This document shows positions 44,741 through 52,553 of a stretch of 64,000 bases of DNA, piece after piece (position 1 is the first letter of the stretch; the number at the start of each line of letters is the position of its first letter). Made by a program: the position numbers and the translations under genes. The stretch lies in assembly GCF_900169175.1 (NCBI RefSeq), contig NZ_FXZM01000007.1, forward strand, positions 1 to 64,000, in the 5' to 3' direction. Source of the stretch: Brevibacterium jeotgali (lineage in GTDB: Bacteria; Actinomycetota; Actinomycetes; Actinomycetales; Brevibacteriaceae). The notes below the pieces were generated by a model. That model saw only the letters and a program-made list of their open reading frames with translations, was not told where the DNA came from and made no database searches.

Positions 44741-45762
44741 CGAACCCCCTGCATGTGCTGGTGACCGGGGCCTCGGGCCTCCTGGGATCCTCGGTCGCCC
44801 GAGGGCTCGTCGAACTCGGGCACACCGTGACGACACTGCAGCGCAGGCCCTCCGGGGTCGACGGGGCCCGTGACGTCCAGGGGTCCGTCACAGACGCCGA
44901 TGCGGTCGGCGATGCACTCAGCGGCGGGGCGGAGCTGCCGTCGGTCGACGCGGTGATCCATCTGGCCGCGAAGGTGTCGATGGCCGGCGATCCGTCTGAG
45001 TTCGATGCGATCAACATCGAGGGAACGCGCACGCTGCTCACCGCGGCGAAGCAGGCGGGAGTGACGCGATGGGTGCACATCTCCTCGCCGTCGGTCGCGC
45101 ATGCGGGCTCGGCACTCATGGGCGACGGGGCGAGCCCGGCGAGCCCCACCCGGGCGCGCGGCGACTACGCGCGGACCAAGGCCGCCGGCGAGCTCCTGGC
45201 ACTGGACGCGGACGCGGACGACTTCCGGGTGCTCGCACTGCGCCCGCACCTCATGTTCGGACCCCGAGACGCCCAGCTCACGGAGCGGATCATCGACCGC
45301 GCACGTGCGGGGCGGATGCCGATCCTGGGCGACGGGGGCGCACTCGTCGACATGCTGTACGTGGAGAACGCCGTCGACGCGATCCTGGCGGCACTCCCCG
45401 CACTGGAGCGCGTGCACGGCGAAGCACTGGTCGTGACGAACGGGCAGCCGCGGATGATCGGCGAGCTGCTCAGCCGGCTGGCCCTGGCGGGCGGGGCGCA
45501 GCCACCCGCACTGCGCGTGCCGACCGGCGTCGGACTGTCAGCGGGCACTGCGGTCGAGGCGATCTGGACGCGCCTTCCGCAGTCCGCGAAGGACGCGGGC
45601 GACGGGGAGCCGCCGCTCACCCGCTTCCTCGCGGAGCAGCTGTCGACGGCGCACTGGTTCGACCAGCGGCGCACGCGTGACGTGCTCCGGTGGACGCCGC
45701 GCGTGTCCATGGAGGAGGGCTTCGAGCGCCTCGCCGCGCACTACGGCGGCGTCACAGTCTGA
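44737..45762 (+). CDS. oleD: OleD, NADPH-dependent 2-alkyl-3-ketoalkanoate reductase
   Basis: A 341-residue extended SDR with TGASGLLG at the N-terminus, SSPSVAH and the catalytic YARTK. It reduces the OleA product to the 2-alkyl-3-hydroxy acid that OleC cyclises, so although last in the cluster it acts second. It starts at GTG inside the oleBC stop (GTGA), preceded by GGAGGAAAGG. A 15-bp hairpin follows, closing a compact three-gene operon. Confidence 0.93.
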   Translation: MTNPLHVLVTGASGLLGSSVARGLVELGHTVTTLQRRPSGVDGARDVQGSVTDADAVGDALSGGAELPSVDAVIHLAAKVSMAGDPSEFDAINIEGTRTLLTAAKQAGVTRWVHISSPSVAHAGSALMGDGASPASPTRARGDYARTKAAGELLALDADADDFRVLALRPHLMFGPRDAQLTERIIDRARAGRMPILGDGGALVDMLYVENAVDAILAALPALERVHGEALVVTNGQPRMIGELLSRLALAGGAQPPALRVPTGVGLSAGTAVEAIWTRLPQSAKDAGDGEPPLTRFLAEQLSTAHWFDQRRTRDVLRWTPRVSMEEGFERLAAHYGGVTV

Positions 45763-45769
45763 GCACGAC

Positions 45770-45815
45770 GGAGCCGGGTGCGGCATCGCCACGACGGCGC
45801 GCCGCACCCGGCTCC
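45770..45815. terminator. terminator of the ole operon
   Basis: GGAGCCGGGTGCGGC (45770-45784) pairs perfectly with 45801-45815 across a 16-nt loop, 8 bp after the oleD stop. It also lies just after the end of the convergent binding-protein gene. Confidence 0.85.
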
Positions 45816-45864
45816 CACTCGTCACCCCTCCCCGCCCGGTCGCACCGCGCGAGGAGGCTCTGGG

Positions 45865-47148
45865 TCAGCTCGGACGGTGAGGCAGGTAGATCTCCTCGAA
45901 CATCCGCTCACTGAACGTGCTCAGGTCCACCGGATCGGACGAGAAGCCCTCTGCGAACCCGACGTAGTCCCCGGTGTCCGTATGGCCCTCTTCCTCAGCG
46001 ATCGCCAACCACCGGTCGAAGGACGCGTCGAGTCGCTCCGCGGCGTCCGCACCGTCCAGTGCGCTCGAACCGATGGTCTCCTCACGCAGACCCTCGACGG
46101 CCCCCTGCAGAGCCTCTTCCGCATCGTCTCCGAGTCGGCTGATCTCACCACCGTTCTCCCCGACCATGTTGATGGCGTCTGCGGAGAACGCCACCGCCGC
46201 TTCCAGACTCCGCGCATTGCTCTGCGCATAGGCGTCGAAGACGACCTGCTGCGCCGCCACCGGCAGATTCCGATAACCGGGGCCGGCCACGACCGCGGTC
46301 GGACTCCGACCCCACGCTGCGTCATTCGGCAGCGTCACGTGCGGTGCCACTTCCAGGAATCCGTACTCGGCGCCGATCCGCAGGCCGCCGAGCGTGCAGT
46401 CGATGGTGTTGCGCTGCAGTGCCTCGTACGCCTCCACGAACGGCATGGAGACCGGCGAGGCCCCCATGCCCTCCGCGATCGCGAGGTCGGCAGCGGAGCC
46501 CACACGGATCTGCTTGCCGGAGAAGTCATCGAGGCTCGTGACCGGTTCGGAGCACATGAGCGCGTTCGACGTCTCGAACATCACCGGACGCAGGACGGAC
46601 ACGCCCAGGGATTCGTAGTTGTCCATGATCTCCGGAGTGTTCCACGCGACCTCCATCATCGCCGCGGTCGTGGAGACCTCCGTGACATACGGACTTGCGG
46701 GAGGGGCCGGCGCGAGGTTGATCAGCTCGTTGACCGCCTCGTACTTGCTGGGAGTGTAGATCGGGATCTCGACTCCGATGTCGATGCGGCCGTCCGCAGC
46801 AGCTTCGGTGACTTCGTCGAATGCCGCGATCGCCTGTCCCCACACCGGCTCCAGAGTGACCTTGCCGCCGGACATCTCCGCGACGTGGTCGATGAACTGC
46901 TGTTCTGCCTCACCCGTGTGCCCCTGTGCCGACTGGGCACCTGGCTGATAGGTCAGGGTGACGGGCTCCATGTCGGCGAGCGCTTCCTGGTACTGCTCCG
47001 GGGACGCTCCGAAGTCGACTCCGGTCCCGGACTCCGATTCTGCGGTCTGACTTCCCGCGGCGCCGGCACAGCCGGCGAGACCGGACAGTGCGACGACACT
47101 CAGGACGGCAAGCGTTCGCGTGAGAGGGATCTGCAATGAGTTCTCCAT
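45865..47148 (-). CDS. TRAP transporter DctP-like solute-binding lipoprotein
   Basis: A 427-residue exported binding protein. A lipoprotein signal (hydrophobic helix ending LSGLAGC) implies anchoring at Cys near residue 27. The mature domain has the DctP features PVTLTYQPGAQSAQGHTGE, FDEVTEAAADGRIDIG and LRIGAEYGFLEVAPHVTLP. It shares extensive motifs with the divergent gene at 47.5 kb (for example EALQRNTIDCT and YLPHRPS at the C-terminus). No DctQ/DctM membrane genes are nearby. ATG 47148 is used. A TTG at 47136 with a better GGAGAA site is an equal alternative. Confidence 0.82.
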   Translation of the reverse strand: MENSLQIPLTRTLAVLSVVALSGLAGCAGAAGSQTAESESGTGVDFGASPEQYQEALADMEPVTLTYQPGAQSAQGHTGEAEQQFIDHVAEMSGGKVTLEPVWGQAIAAFDEVTEAAADGRIDIGVEIPIYTPSKYEAVNELINLAPAPPASPYVTEVSTTAAMMEVAWNTPEIMDNYESLGVSVLRPVMFETSNALMCSEPVTSLDDFSGKQIRVGSAADLAIAEGMGASPVSMPFVEAYEALQRNTIDCTLGGLRIGAEYGFLEVAPHVTLPNDAAWGRSPTAVVAGPGYRNLPVAAQQVVFDAYAQSNARSLEAAVAFSADAINMVGENGGEISRLGDDAEEALQGAVEGLREETIGSSALDGADAAERLDASFDRWLAIAEEEGHTDTGDYVGFAEGFSSDPVDLSTFSERMFEEIYLPHRPS

Positions 47149-47516
47149 TCTTCGTTGAATGCGGTCGTGGCTCGACCCGAGGCTCCTGAGCCGATGACGG
47201 CACGACCCCCGAAGCACTGACCGATCGTTCGGCAAGCATTTCGTTACTCAGAACACTAATGCAGACACCCTTGTCTGATCAACCCGAAGAACGAACGTTC
47301 AATTCGCGCGGGCGCCGCCATCGCCGGGCACTCCCCCGGCCGGCCGCCCTCGGCCGCCCCACAGGTCGCCCCACCGGTCGCCCCTCGGCCGTCCCACCAG
47401 CCGGCATCCCGCCTGACGACGCAACCCGTGACAAGCGCCTCCGCACCCGGTAGCGTACTGTCCACCAGGATCGAACGAATGTTCAATCAGTACCCCTCAT
47501 TCAAAGGAGAATGGCG
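47149..47516. promoter_or_regulatory. 368-bp divergent control region of the paired binding proteins
   Basis: No gene lies here. Promoter for the minus gene: TTGATC (47282 to 47277), 18 bp, TAGTGT (47258 to 47253). Promoter for the plus gene: GTGACA (47428-47433), 17 bp, TAGCGT (47451-47456). Operator-like palindromes are GACCGATCGTTC (47219-47230), GAACGAACGTTC (47289-47300, perfect) and GAACGAATGTTC (47473-47484). The middle (about 47310-47420) is a C/G-rich low-complexity stretch with repeated GGTCGCCCC. Confidence 0.55.
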
Positions 47517-48785
47517 ATGGCGGCACGAACACGACACTTCTTCGCACTGGGCGCTTCACTGGCCGGACTCGCACTGGTGAGCGGCTGCGCGGGCGGTGTG
47601 AGCTCATCCGACGACAGCAGCGGAGACTCCGTCGAATTCGGCTCCGACCCCCAGGAGTTCCAGGAAGCCCTCGCCGACATGGACCCCGTCGAGCTCACCT
47701 TCCAGGCGGGAAGCAGAAACGGCACCGATCACACCGGACTGCGGGAGCAGGACTTCGCCGACGCGATCGAGGAGATCTCCGGCGGGAAGATCACCATCAA
47801 CACGGTCTGGGGACAGCCCATCGCCCCGTACGACGAGGTGACGGAGGCCGTGGCAGACGGGCGCATAGACATCGGACTGGAGATCCCCATCTACACTCCC
47901 AGCAAGTACCCCGCGATCACCTCCCTCATCAACATCGCCCCCACCGCACCCGCAGATCCGTACTTCTACGAGATGGTGACGACCGCTGCGGCGCAGGACG
48001 TCGCGTGGAACACGGAGGAGATCCTCGACGACTACCGGGACAAGGGCGCGAACGTGCTCGTGCCGCTGGAGTTCGAGTACTCCGGTGCGCTCGCGTGCAC
48101 GGAGCCGGTGACATCCTCGGAGGAACTCGACGGCAAGCAGCTCCGCGTCGCATCCGCCGCAGACTTCGCGATTGCAGAAGAGCTGGGCGCCACCCCGGTC
48201 TCGATGCAGTACGTGGAGACGTACGAGGCGCTGCAGCGCAACACGATCGACTGCACGTTCGGCGCTCTGAAGATCCAGACCGGCTCGGGCTTCCTCGAGG
48301 TCGCACCCTACGTCGCGTTCCCCACGGAGTCCTCGTTCTCCCGGAACCCCACCTCGATCCTCATGGGGCAGCAGATCGAAGCGCTTCCCGTGGCCGCGCA
48401 GCAGCTGATCTTCGACCAGGCTCTGGTGTACTTCACCGGACATCACGAGGCGAAGGCGAAGTACAACAGCGAAGCGATCGCGGACATCGACGAGCACGGC
48501 GGCGACGTGATGCAGCTGGACGCCGGCGCGGAGGAGGACCTCTCCTCCGCCCTCGACGGGTTGCGGCAGCAGACCCTCGAGACCGACGCGCTCGACGGCG
48601 AGGCGCTCAACGCCGACTTCAATGCAGCACTCGACAAGTGGGAGGGTATCGCTGAGGAGCTCGGCTACGCCCCCAGCGGTGACTACCGCGAGTTCGCGCG
48701 GACGTTCGACGAGGAGCCGTTCACCGTCGAGGACTTCGCCCAGCGGGTCTTCGAGGACGTCTACCTCCCCCACCGCCCCAGCTGA
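47517..48785 (+). CDS. TRAP transporter DctP-like solute-binding lipoprotein
   Basis: A 422-residue paralogue of the divergent binding protein. The lipobox is LVSGC near residue 22, followed by a Ser/Asp-rich linker and the binding domain (VELTFQAGSRNGTDHTG, YDEVTEAVADGRIDIGLE, EALQRNTIDCTFGALK, final YLPHRPS). AAAGGAGA is too close to the ATG at 47511 and well spaced for ATG 47517. A hairpin and then an acyl-CoA synthetase gene follow, so the ligand may be an organic acid that is activated to a CoA thioester. That link is inference. Confidence 0.82.
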   Translation: MAARTRHFFALGASLAGLALVSGCAGGVSSSDDSSGDSVEFGSDPQEFQEALADMDPVELTFQAGSRNGTDHTGLREQDFADAIEEISGGKITINTVWGQPIAPYDEVTEAVADGRIDIGLEIPIYTPSKYPAITSLINIAPTAPADPYFYEMVTTAAAQDVAWNTEEILDDYRDKGANVLVPLEFEYSGALACTEPVTSSEELDGKQLRVASAADFAIAEELGATPVSMQYVETYEALQRNTIDCTFGALKIQTGSGFLEVAPYVAFPTESSFSRNPTSILMGQQIEALPVAAQQLIFDQALVYFTGHHEAKAKYNSEAIADIDEHGGDVMQLDAGAEEDLSSALDGLRQQTLETDALDGEALNADFNAALDKWEGIAEELGYAPSGDYREFARTFDEEPFTVEDFAQRVFEDVYLPHRPS

Positions 48786-48791
48786 CGCACC

Positions 48792-48821
48792 CGGCCGTGG
48801 CCGCGAAGAAGGCCACGGCCG
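48792..48821 (+). terminator. intergenic hairpin (attenuator-like)
   Basis: CGGCCGTGGCC (48792-48802) pairs perfectly with GGCCACGGCCG (48811-48821) around an 8-nt loop. It lies between the binding-protein gene and the acyl-CoA synthetase. With no T-run it may only lower read-through and favour the binding protein. Confidence 0.6.
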
Positions 48822-48848
48822 ACAGTCCACGACCCCTGAGGAGGATCG

Positions 48849-50513
48849 GTGCCCACTGCACAGACCCCGGCCCCGCACCCGACCGCAGACTCGGCAGAGC
48901 AGGCGCCGCCCGGCGCGTCGCGCACCCCGCACCCGGCTGCGACGGGGGTATCGCGACTGAGTCGGTCACCATCCCTCGTCGCCCGCCTGCTGCGACACGC
49001 GCACGAGGTCCCCGACCGCCCGGCACTGCGCTTCCAGGGTGTGGCGACGTCATGGGCGGAGCATCGCGATGCGGTGCTGAGGACGGCTCGCGATCTCCGC
49101 GACCGAGGAGTGGTGCCCGGCGACCGCGTGGCCCTCCTCCTCACGAACCGACCCGAATTCCTCACTGTCACTCATGCCGCAGCCGCGATCGGTGCGATCA
49201 CGGTTCCGGTGAACTTCCGCCTCACAGCGGAGGAGGTCTCCTTCATCCTCGGGCATTCGACGCCGCGCGTCCTCGTCACAGAGCCGCAGACCCGCTCCCT
49301 GGCTGAAGGCGCGGCGGCACATCGCACCGACCCGACCGGTCCCGCCTCCACGGAGTCCCCCGCTTCCGGCCCCACCCTGCTCGACTGCACCGATGAGTGG
49401 CTCGCACCGGTGATCGCGGCCGGCACGGCGCTCGCCGTGGACGACGTCCACGTGCCCCACGATGACGACGACTACGCGATCCTCTACACGTCCGGGACGA
49501 CCGGCCGGCCCAAAGGGGCAGTCCTCTCGCACCTGAACATCTACAACGGGGGAGTGCAGAACGGCCTCCGCTGGGGTGCGGACGACTCGAGCACCGTCAT
49601 GCTCGCACCGCCCCTCTTCCATGTGGGCTCGTTCATGTCCTCCCACGCCGCTCTGGCGGCCGGAGCGGCGTCGCTCGTCATCCCCAGCGCCGGGTTCGAC
49701 GCCGCGACGACACTCACCACGATGCGAGACGAGGACGTCACCTCCGCATTCATGGTCCCTCAGCAGTGGCACCTCCTGTGCGACGAGATCGAGCGCCGAG
49801 GCGACTCCGGCCTCTCCCTCACCCACGCCTCGTGGGGCGGCGCACCGGCCACGGAGAAGCTTCTGCGCCGCATGGCCTCCTGCATGCCGAGGGCACAGAT
49901 CACCGCCGTGTTCGGACAGACCGAGACCTGCGGGACCGCAGTGAGCCTGTCGTTCGAGGACTCGCTCACGAAGATCGGCTCCGTCGGCCGCCCCACGGCG
50001 GAGACGTGGATCCGCATCGTCGACCCGAGCATGAATGATGTGGGCGTCGACGAGGTGGGCGAGATCGTCTACCGCGGCACGTGCGTCATGAACCGCTACT
50101 GGGACGATCCGGCCGCCACTGCCGAGGCCTTCGCCGGCGGATGGTTCCACTCCGGTGATCTGGTCCGTCGCGACGAGGATGGCTTCCTCTACGTGGTCGA
50201 CCGCATCAAGGACATGATCATCTCCGGCGGCGAGAACATCTACTGCGCAGAGATCGAGAACGCTCTCAGCTGGCATCCCGACGTGGCGGAGGTGACAGTC
50301 GTGGGGCGCCCGGACGACGTCTGGGGCGAGGTGCCCGTCGCCTGCATCGTCCCGGCAGAAGGCGCTGCGACACCGACGCTGGAGGACCTCCGCGGGTTCC
50401 TCAATGATCGGCTGGCCCGGTACAAGCATCCGAAGGACCTCGTCCTGCTCGACCAGCTGCCCCGCACCGGCATGGGCAAGATCCACAAGACGGCCCTGCG
50501 GGGATCCGTGTGA
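48849..50513 (+). CDS. acyl-CoA synthetase (AMP-forming)
   Basis: A 554-residue ANL-family ligase that activates a carboxylic acid to acyl-AMP and then acyl-CoA. It has the phosphate loop YTSGTTGRPKG, A5 FGQTETCG, A7 GWFHSGDLVRRDEDG, A8 region DMIISGGENIYCAEIE and the catalytic Lys in PRTGMGKIHK. The N-terminal 35 residues are a Pro/Ala/Thr-rich extension. It starts at GTG with GAGGAGG 5 nt upstream. The substrate is unknown. The upstream binding protein suggests an imported acid. Confidence 0.9.
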   Translation: MPTAQTPAPHPTADSAEQAPPGASRTPHPAATGVSRLSRSPSLVARLLRHAHEVPDRPALRFQGVATSWAEHRDAVLRTARDLRDRGVVPGDRVALLLTNRPEFLTVTHAAAAIGAITVPVNFRLTAEEVSFILGHSTPRVLVTEPQTRSLAEGAAAHRTDPTGPASTESPASGPTLLDCTDEWLAPVIAAGTALAVDDVHVPHDDDDYAILYTSGTTGRPKGAVLSHLNIYNGGVQNGLRWGADDSSTVMLAPPLFHVGSFMSSHAALAAGAASLVIPSAGFDAATTLTTMRDEDVTSAFMVPQQWHLLCDEIERRGDSGLSLTHASWGGAPATEKLLRRMASCMPRAQITAVFGQTETCGTAVSLSFEDSLTKIGSVGRPTAETWIRIVDPSMNDVGVDEVGEIVYRGTCVMNRYWDDPAATAEAFAGGWFHSGDLVRRDEDGFLYVVDRIKDMIISGGENIYCAEIENALSWHPDVAEVTVVGRPDDVWGEVPVACIVPAEGAATPTLEDLRGFLNDRLARYKHPKDLVLLDQLPRTGMGKIHKTALRGSV

Positions 50514-50608
50514 CGAGCACACCGGCGCGACGAGCACGTCGGCCCCGGCGGCAGGACGCAGACGGAGCACCTGACGCCGCGCGCTGTGCACACCGCCGGC
50601 ACCGACGA

Positions 50609-50684
50609 TCGCGAGGGACGGGCTAAGTGTCCGAGGGACAGCCGTACTCGACGGTCCTTCGAACACTCAGCCCGTCCCTCGCGA
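50609..50684. terminator. very long hairpin between convergent ligase genes
   Basis: Positions 50609-50630 pair with 50663-50684 (22 bp, one mismatch). After one further mismatch the stem continues with 50632-50639 on 50654-50661, giving a stem of about 30 bp. It separates two convergent acyl-CoA synthetase genes and is much longer than other terminators here. It may be a dispersed palindromic element. Confidence 0.75.
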
Positions 50685-50740
50685 GAGTGGGCCCGGCGGG
50701 GTGGGCCCGACGAGAGTGGGCGCGGCGGGGTGGGCGCGTG
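50683..50740. repeat. 29-bp tandem duplication
   Basis: Two head-to-tail 29-bp units (50683-50711 and 50712-50740), each of the form GAGAGTGGG...GGCGGGGTGGG, differ at a few positions. They lie between the long hairpin and the stop codon of the minus-strand synthetase at 50743. Confidence 0.8.
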
Positions 50741-50742
50741 CC

Positions 50743-52368
50743 TCACTCCTCCGGGGCGAACTCCTTGCGCAGCAGGTGCTTCTGCAGCTTGCCCGAGGCA
50801 TTGCGGGGCAGCTCCTCGACGATCTCGAGCCGGGTGGGCTTCTTGAACGACGCGATCCGGTCGGAGATGAATGCCTGGATCTCCTCGAGCGTGGGCGGAT
50901 CGGCCGGATCCGCCGCGGCCACGATCGCCAGCGGGGTCTCGACCCACTTGGCGTCCGGGACGCCGATGACGCTCGCGTCCGCGACCTTCGGGTGGGCGGC
51001 GACGGCCTGTTCGACCTCAACGGAGGAGATGTTCTCGCCACCGGAGATGATGATGTCCTTCGCGCGGTCGACCACGTAGTGGAAGCCCTCGTCGTCCACC
51101 TGCACGAGGTCACCGGAGTGGAACCAGCCGCCCGCTGACGACTTCACAGTCTCCTCCGGCTTGTTCCAGTAGCCCTGCATGTAGCCGGGGCCGCGGTAGA
51201 CGATCTCACCCGTCTCCCCCTGCGCCACATCGTCACCCATCGCATCGATGACCCGTGCGGCGACCATGCCGATCGGCTTGCCCACCGACCCCATCTTCCG
51301 GAACGAGTCCTCACCGGTGAGCGCGCAGGTGGTCGGCGCCATCTCCGTCTGGCCGAACGCTGCGGAGATGACCGCGTCCGGGAACGTGTCGGCCATGAGC
51401 TGGAGAGTCTCCCTGCTGGCCGGGGACGCGCCCCACGAGATCGCGTCGAGAGGCAGGCTGCGCTCCCGGATGCCCGGCAGGGAGCACAGCGCCTGCCACA
51501 GCGTGGGCACGAGGAACAGCTTGGTCACCCGCTCCGATTCGATGAGATCCGCCAGTGCCTCCATCTTCATGAGGGCCTGCGGCGGCGCGATGACGACCTT
51601 CGTCCCGTTGAAGAACGCGGGGTAGAGGAAGCCCAGCCCTGCGATGTGGAAGAGCGGGACGACGATCATCGCCACCTCGTGCTCCGTCCCGGCCGGCCCG
51701 AGGCGGTTCGTGTTGATCGCCTGCGCCGCGAAGTTCAGGTGCGTGAGCATCACGCCCTTGGGCGCCGACGTCGTGCCCGAGGTGTAGACGATGAGCGCGG
51801 TGTCCGACTCTGCGACATCGACGAAGCGGTGCGCCTTCCCGGACGAGGCGATCTGCTCGAACTGCTCGCCGAAGCCGATGAGGGGGATCTTCGCCGCCTC
51901 CGGGGCGTCCGCGAGGATGCCCGCACCCATCTGGTCCGCGAAGCCCACCTTCGCACCGCTGTCGGTGACGAGGTAGTCGATCTCCGCGGCGACCGATCGG
52001 ATGTTGAGCGGCACGGCGATCCCGCCCACGGAGTTGATCGCGAGGAGCGCCGTCGCATAGGACACGCTGTTGAGGCTCAGGATGAAGACGCGGTCGCCCG
52101 GGACCACCCCGCGCTCCTGCAGGTCTGCGGCGACGGCGCTCACGCGGGCATCGAGCTGCCCCCAGGTCACGGCGCCCTCCGCGCCCGTGAGCGCGACGTC
52201 ATCGGTGCGACTGTGCGCGTGCAGGCTGAGCATGTTCATCCAGTGCAGTCGTCGACTGGCTCCAAGCTGCTCTTCGGGGCTCAGTGCGTCGAGTGCCGTC
52301 GCTGCTGTTCCGGAGGACACCTCAGTGGGCACTGCGGTGCTGACGGCTCGCTGCGGGTTCTGCATCAT
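50743..52368 (-). CDS. acyl-CoA synthetase (AMP-forming)
   Basis: A 541-residue ANL ligase. It has YTSGTTSAPKG, AFGQTEMAP, GWFHSGDLVQVDDEG, IIISGGENISSVEVE and the catalytic Lys in PRNASGKLQKH. It is of the FadD/fatty-acid or aromatic-acid ligase type. GGGAGAG lies 8 nt before tandem ATG codons. The promoter region has TTGTCT-N17-TAGTCT and a GAACGATTGTTC operator just downstream of the expected start site, so it probably belongs to the same regulon as the binding proteins. Confidence 0.9.
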   Translation of the reverse strand: MMQNPQRAVSTAVPTEVSSGTAATALDALSPEEQLGASRRLHWMNMLSLHAHSRTDDVALTGAEGAVTWGQLDARVSAVAADLQERGVVPGDRVFILSLNSVSYATALLAINSVGGIAVPLNIRSVAAEIDYLVTDSGAKVGFADQMGAGILADAPEAAKIPLIGFGEQFEQIASSGKAHRFVDVAESDTALIVYTSGTTSAPKGVMLTHLNFAAQAINTNRLGPAGTEHEVAMIVVPLFHIAGLGFLYPAFFNGTKVVIAPPQALMKMEALADLIESERVTKLFLVPTLWQALCSLPGIRERSLPLDAISWGASPASRETLQLMADTFPDAVISAAFGQTEMAPTTCALTGEDSFRKMGSVGKPIGMVAARVIDAMGDDVAQGETGEIVYRGPGYMQGYWNKPEETVKSSAGGWFHSGDLVQVDDEGFHYVVDRAKDIIISGGENISSVEVEQAVAAHPKVADASVIGVPDAKWVETPLAIVAAADPADPPTLEEIQAFISDRIASFKKPTRLEIVEELPRNASGKLQKHLLRKEFAPEE

Positions 52369-52385
52369 GGTGGTCGCTCTCCCTT

Positions 52386-52444
52386 GAACGATTGTTCAGT
52401 ATTGCCTGTGCCACAAGACTAGAGGGTCCGCCGATCTCAGACAA
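52386..52444 (-). promoter_or_regulatory. promoter and GAACG operator of the acyl-CoA synthetase
   Basis: On the minus strand TTGTCT (52444 to 52439), 17 bp and TAGTCT (52421 to 52416) form a promoter. TGAACGATTGTTCA (core GAACGATTGTTC, 52386-52397) lies about 12-23 nt downstream of the expected start, where a repressor would block transcription. Confidence 0.55.
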
Positions 52445-52540
52445 CAGTATTCCGCACCTCTCCCACCTCTCCCTCGCGCGGCGCCAGACCCCGCAACGCT
52501 CGGGCAACGCGATGCGCGGCACGCACAGGATGGCCGAGCG

Positions 52541-52546
52541 TACAGT
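52541..52546 (+). promoter_or_regulatory. -10 element, leaderless prpE promoter
   Basis: TACAGT is followed by 7 nt (GAGAGGC) and the ATG at 52554, so the message probably begins at the start codon. Confidence 0.5.
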
Positions 52547-52553
52547 GAGAGGC

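Noticed and set aside
50683-50740. CRISPR-like repeat
   Set aside because: Only two units, directly abutting with no spacers and no cas genes. It is a tandem duplication.
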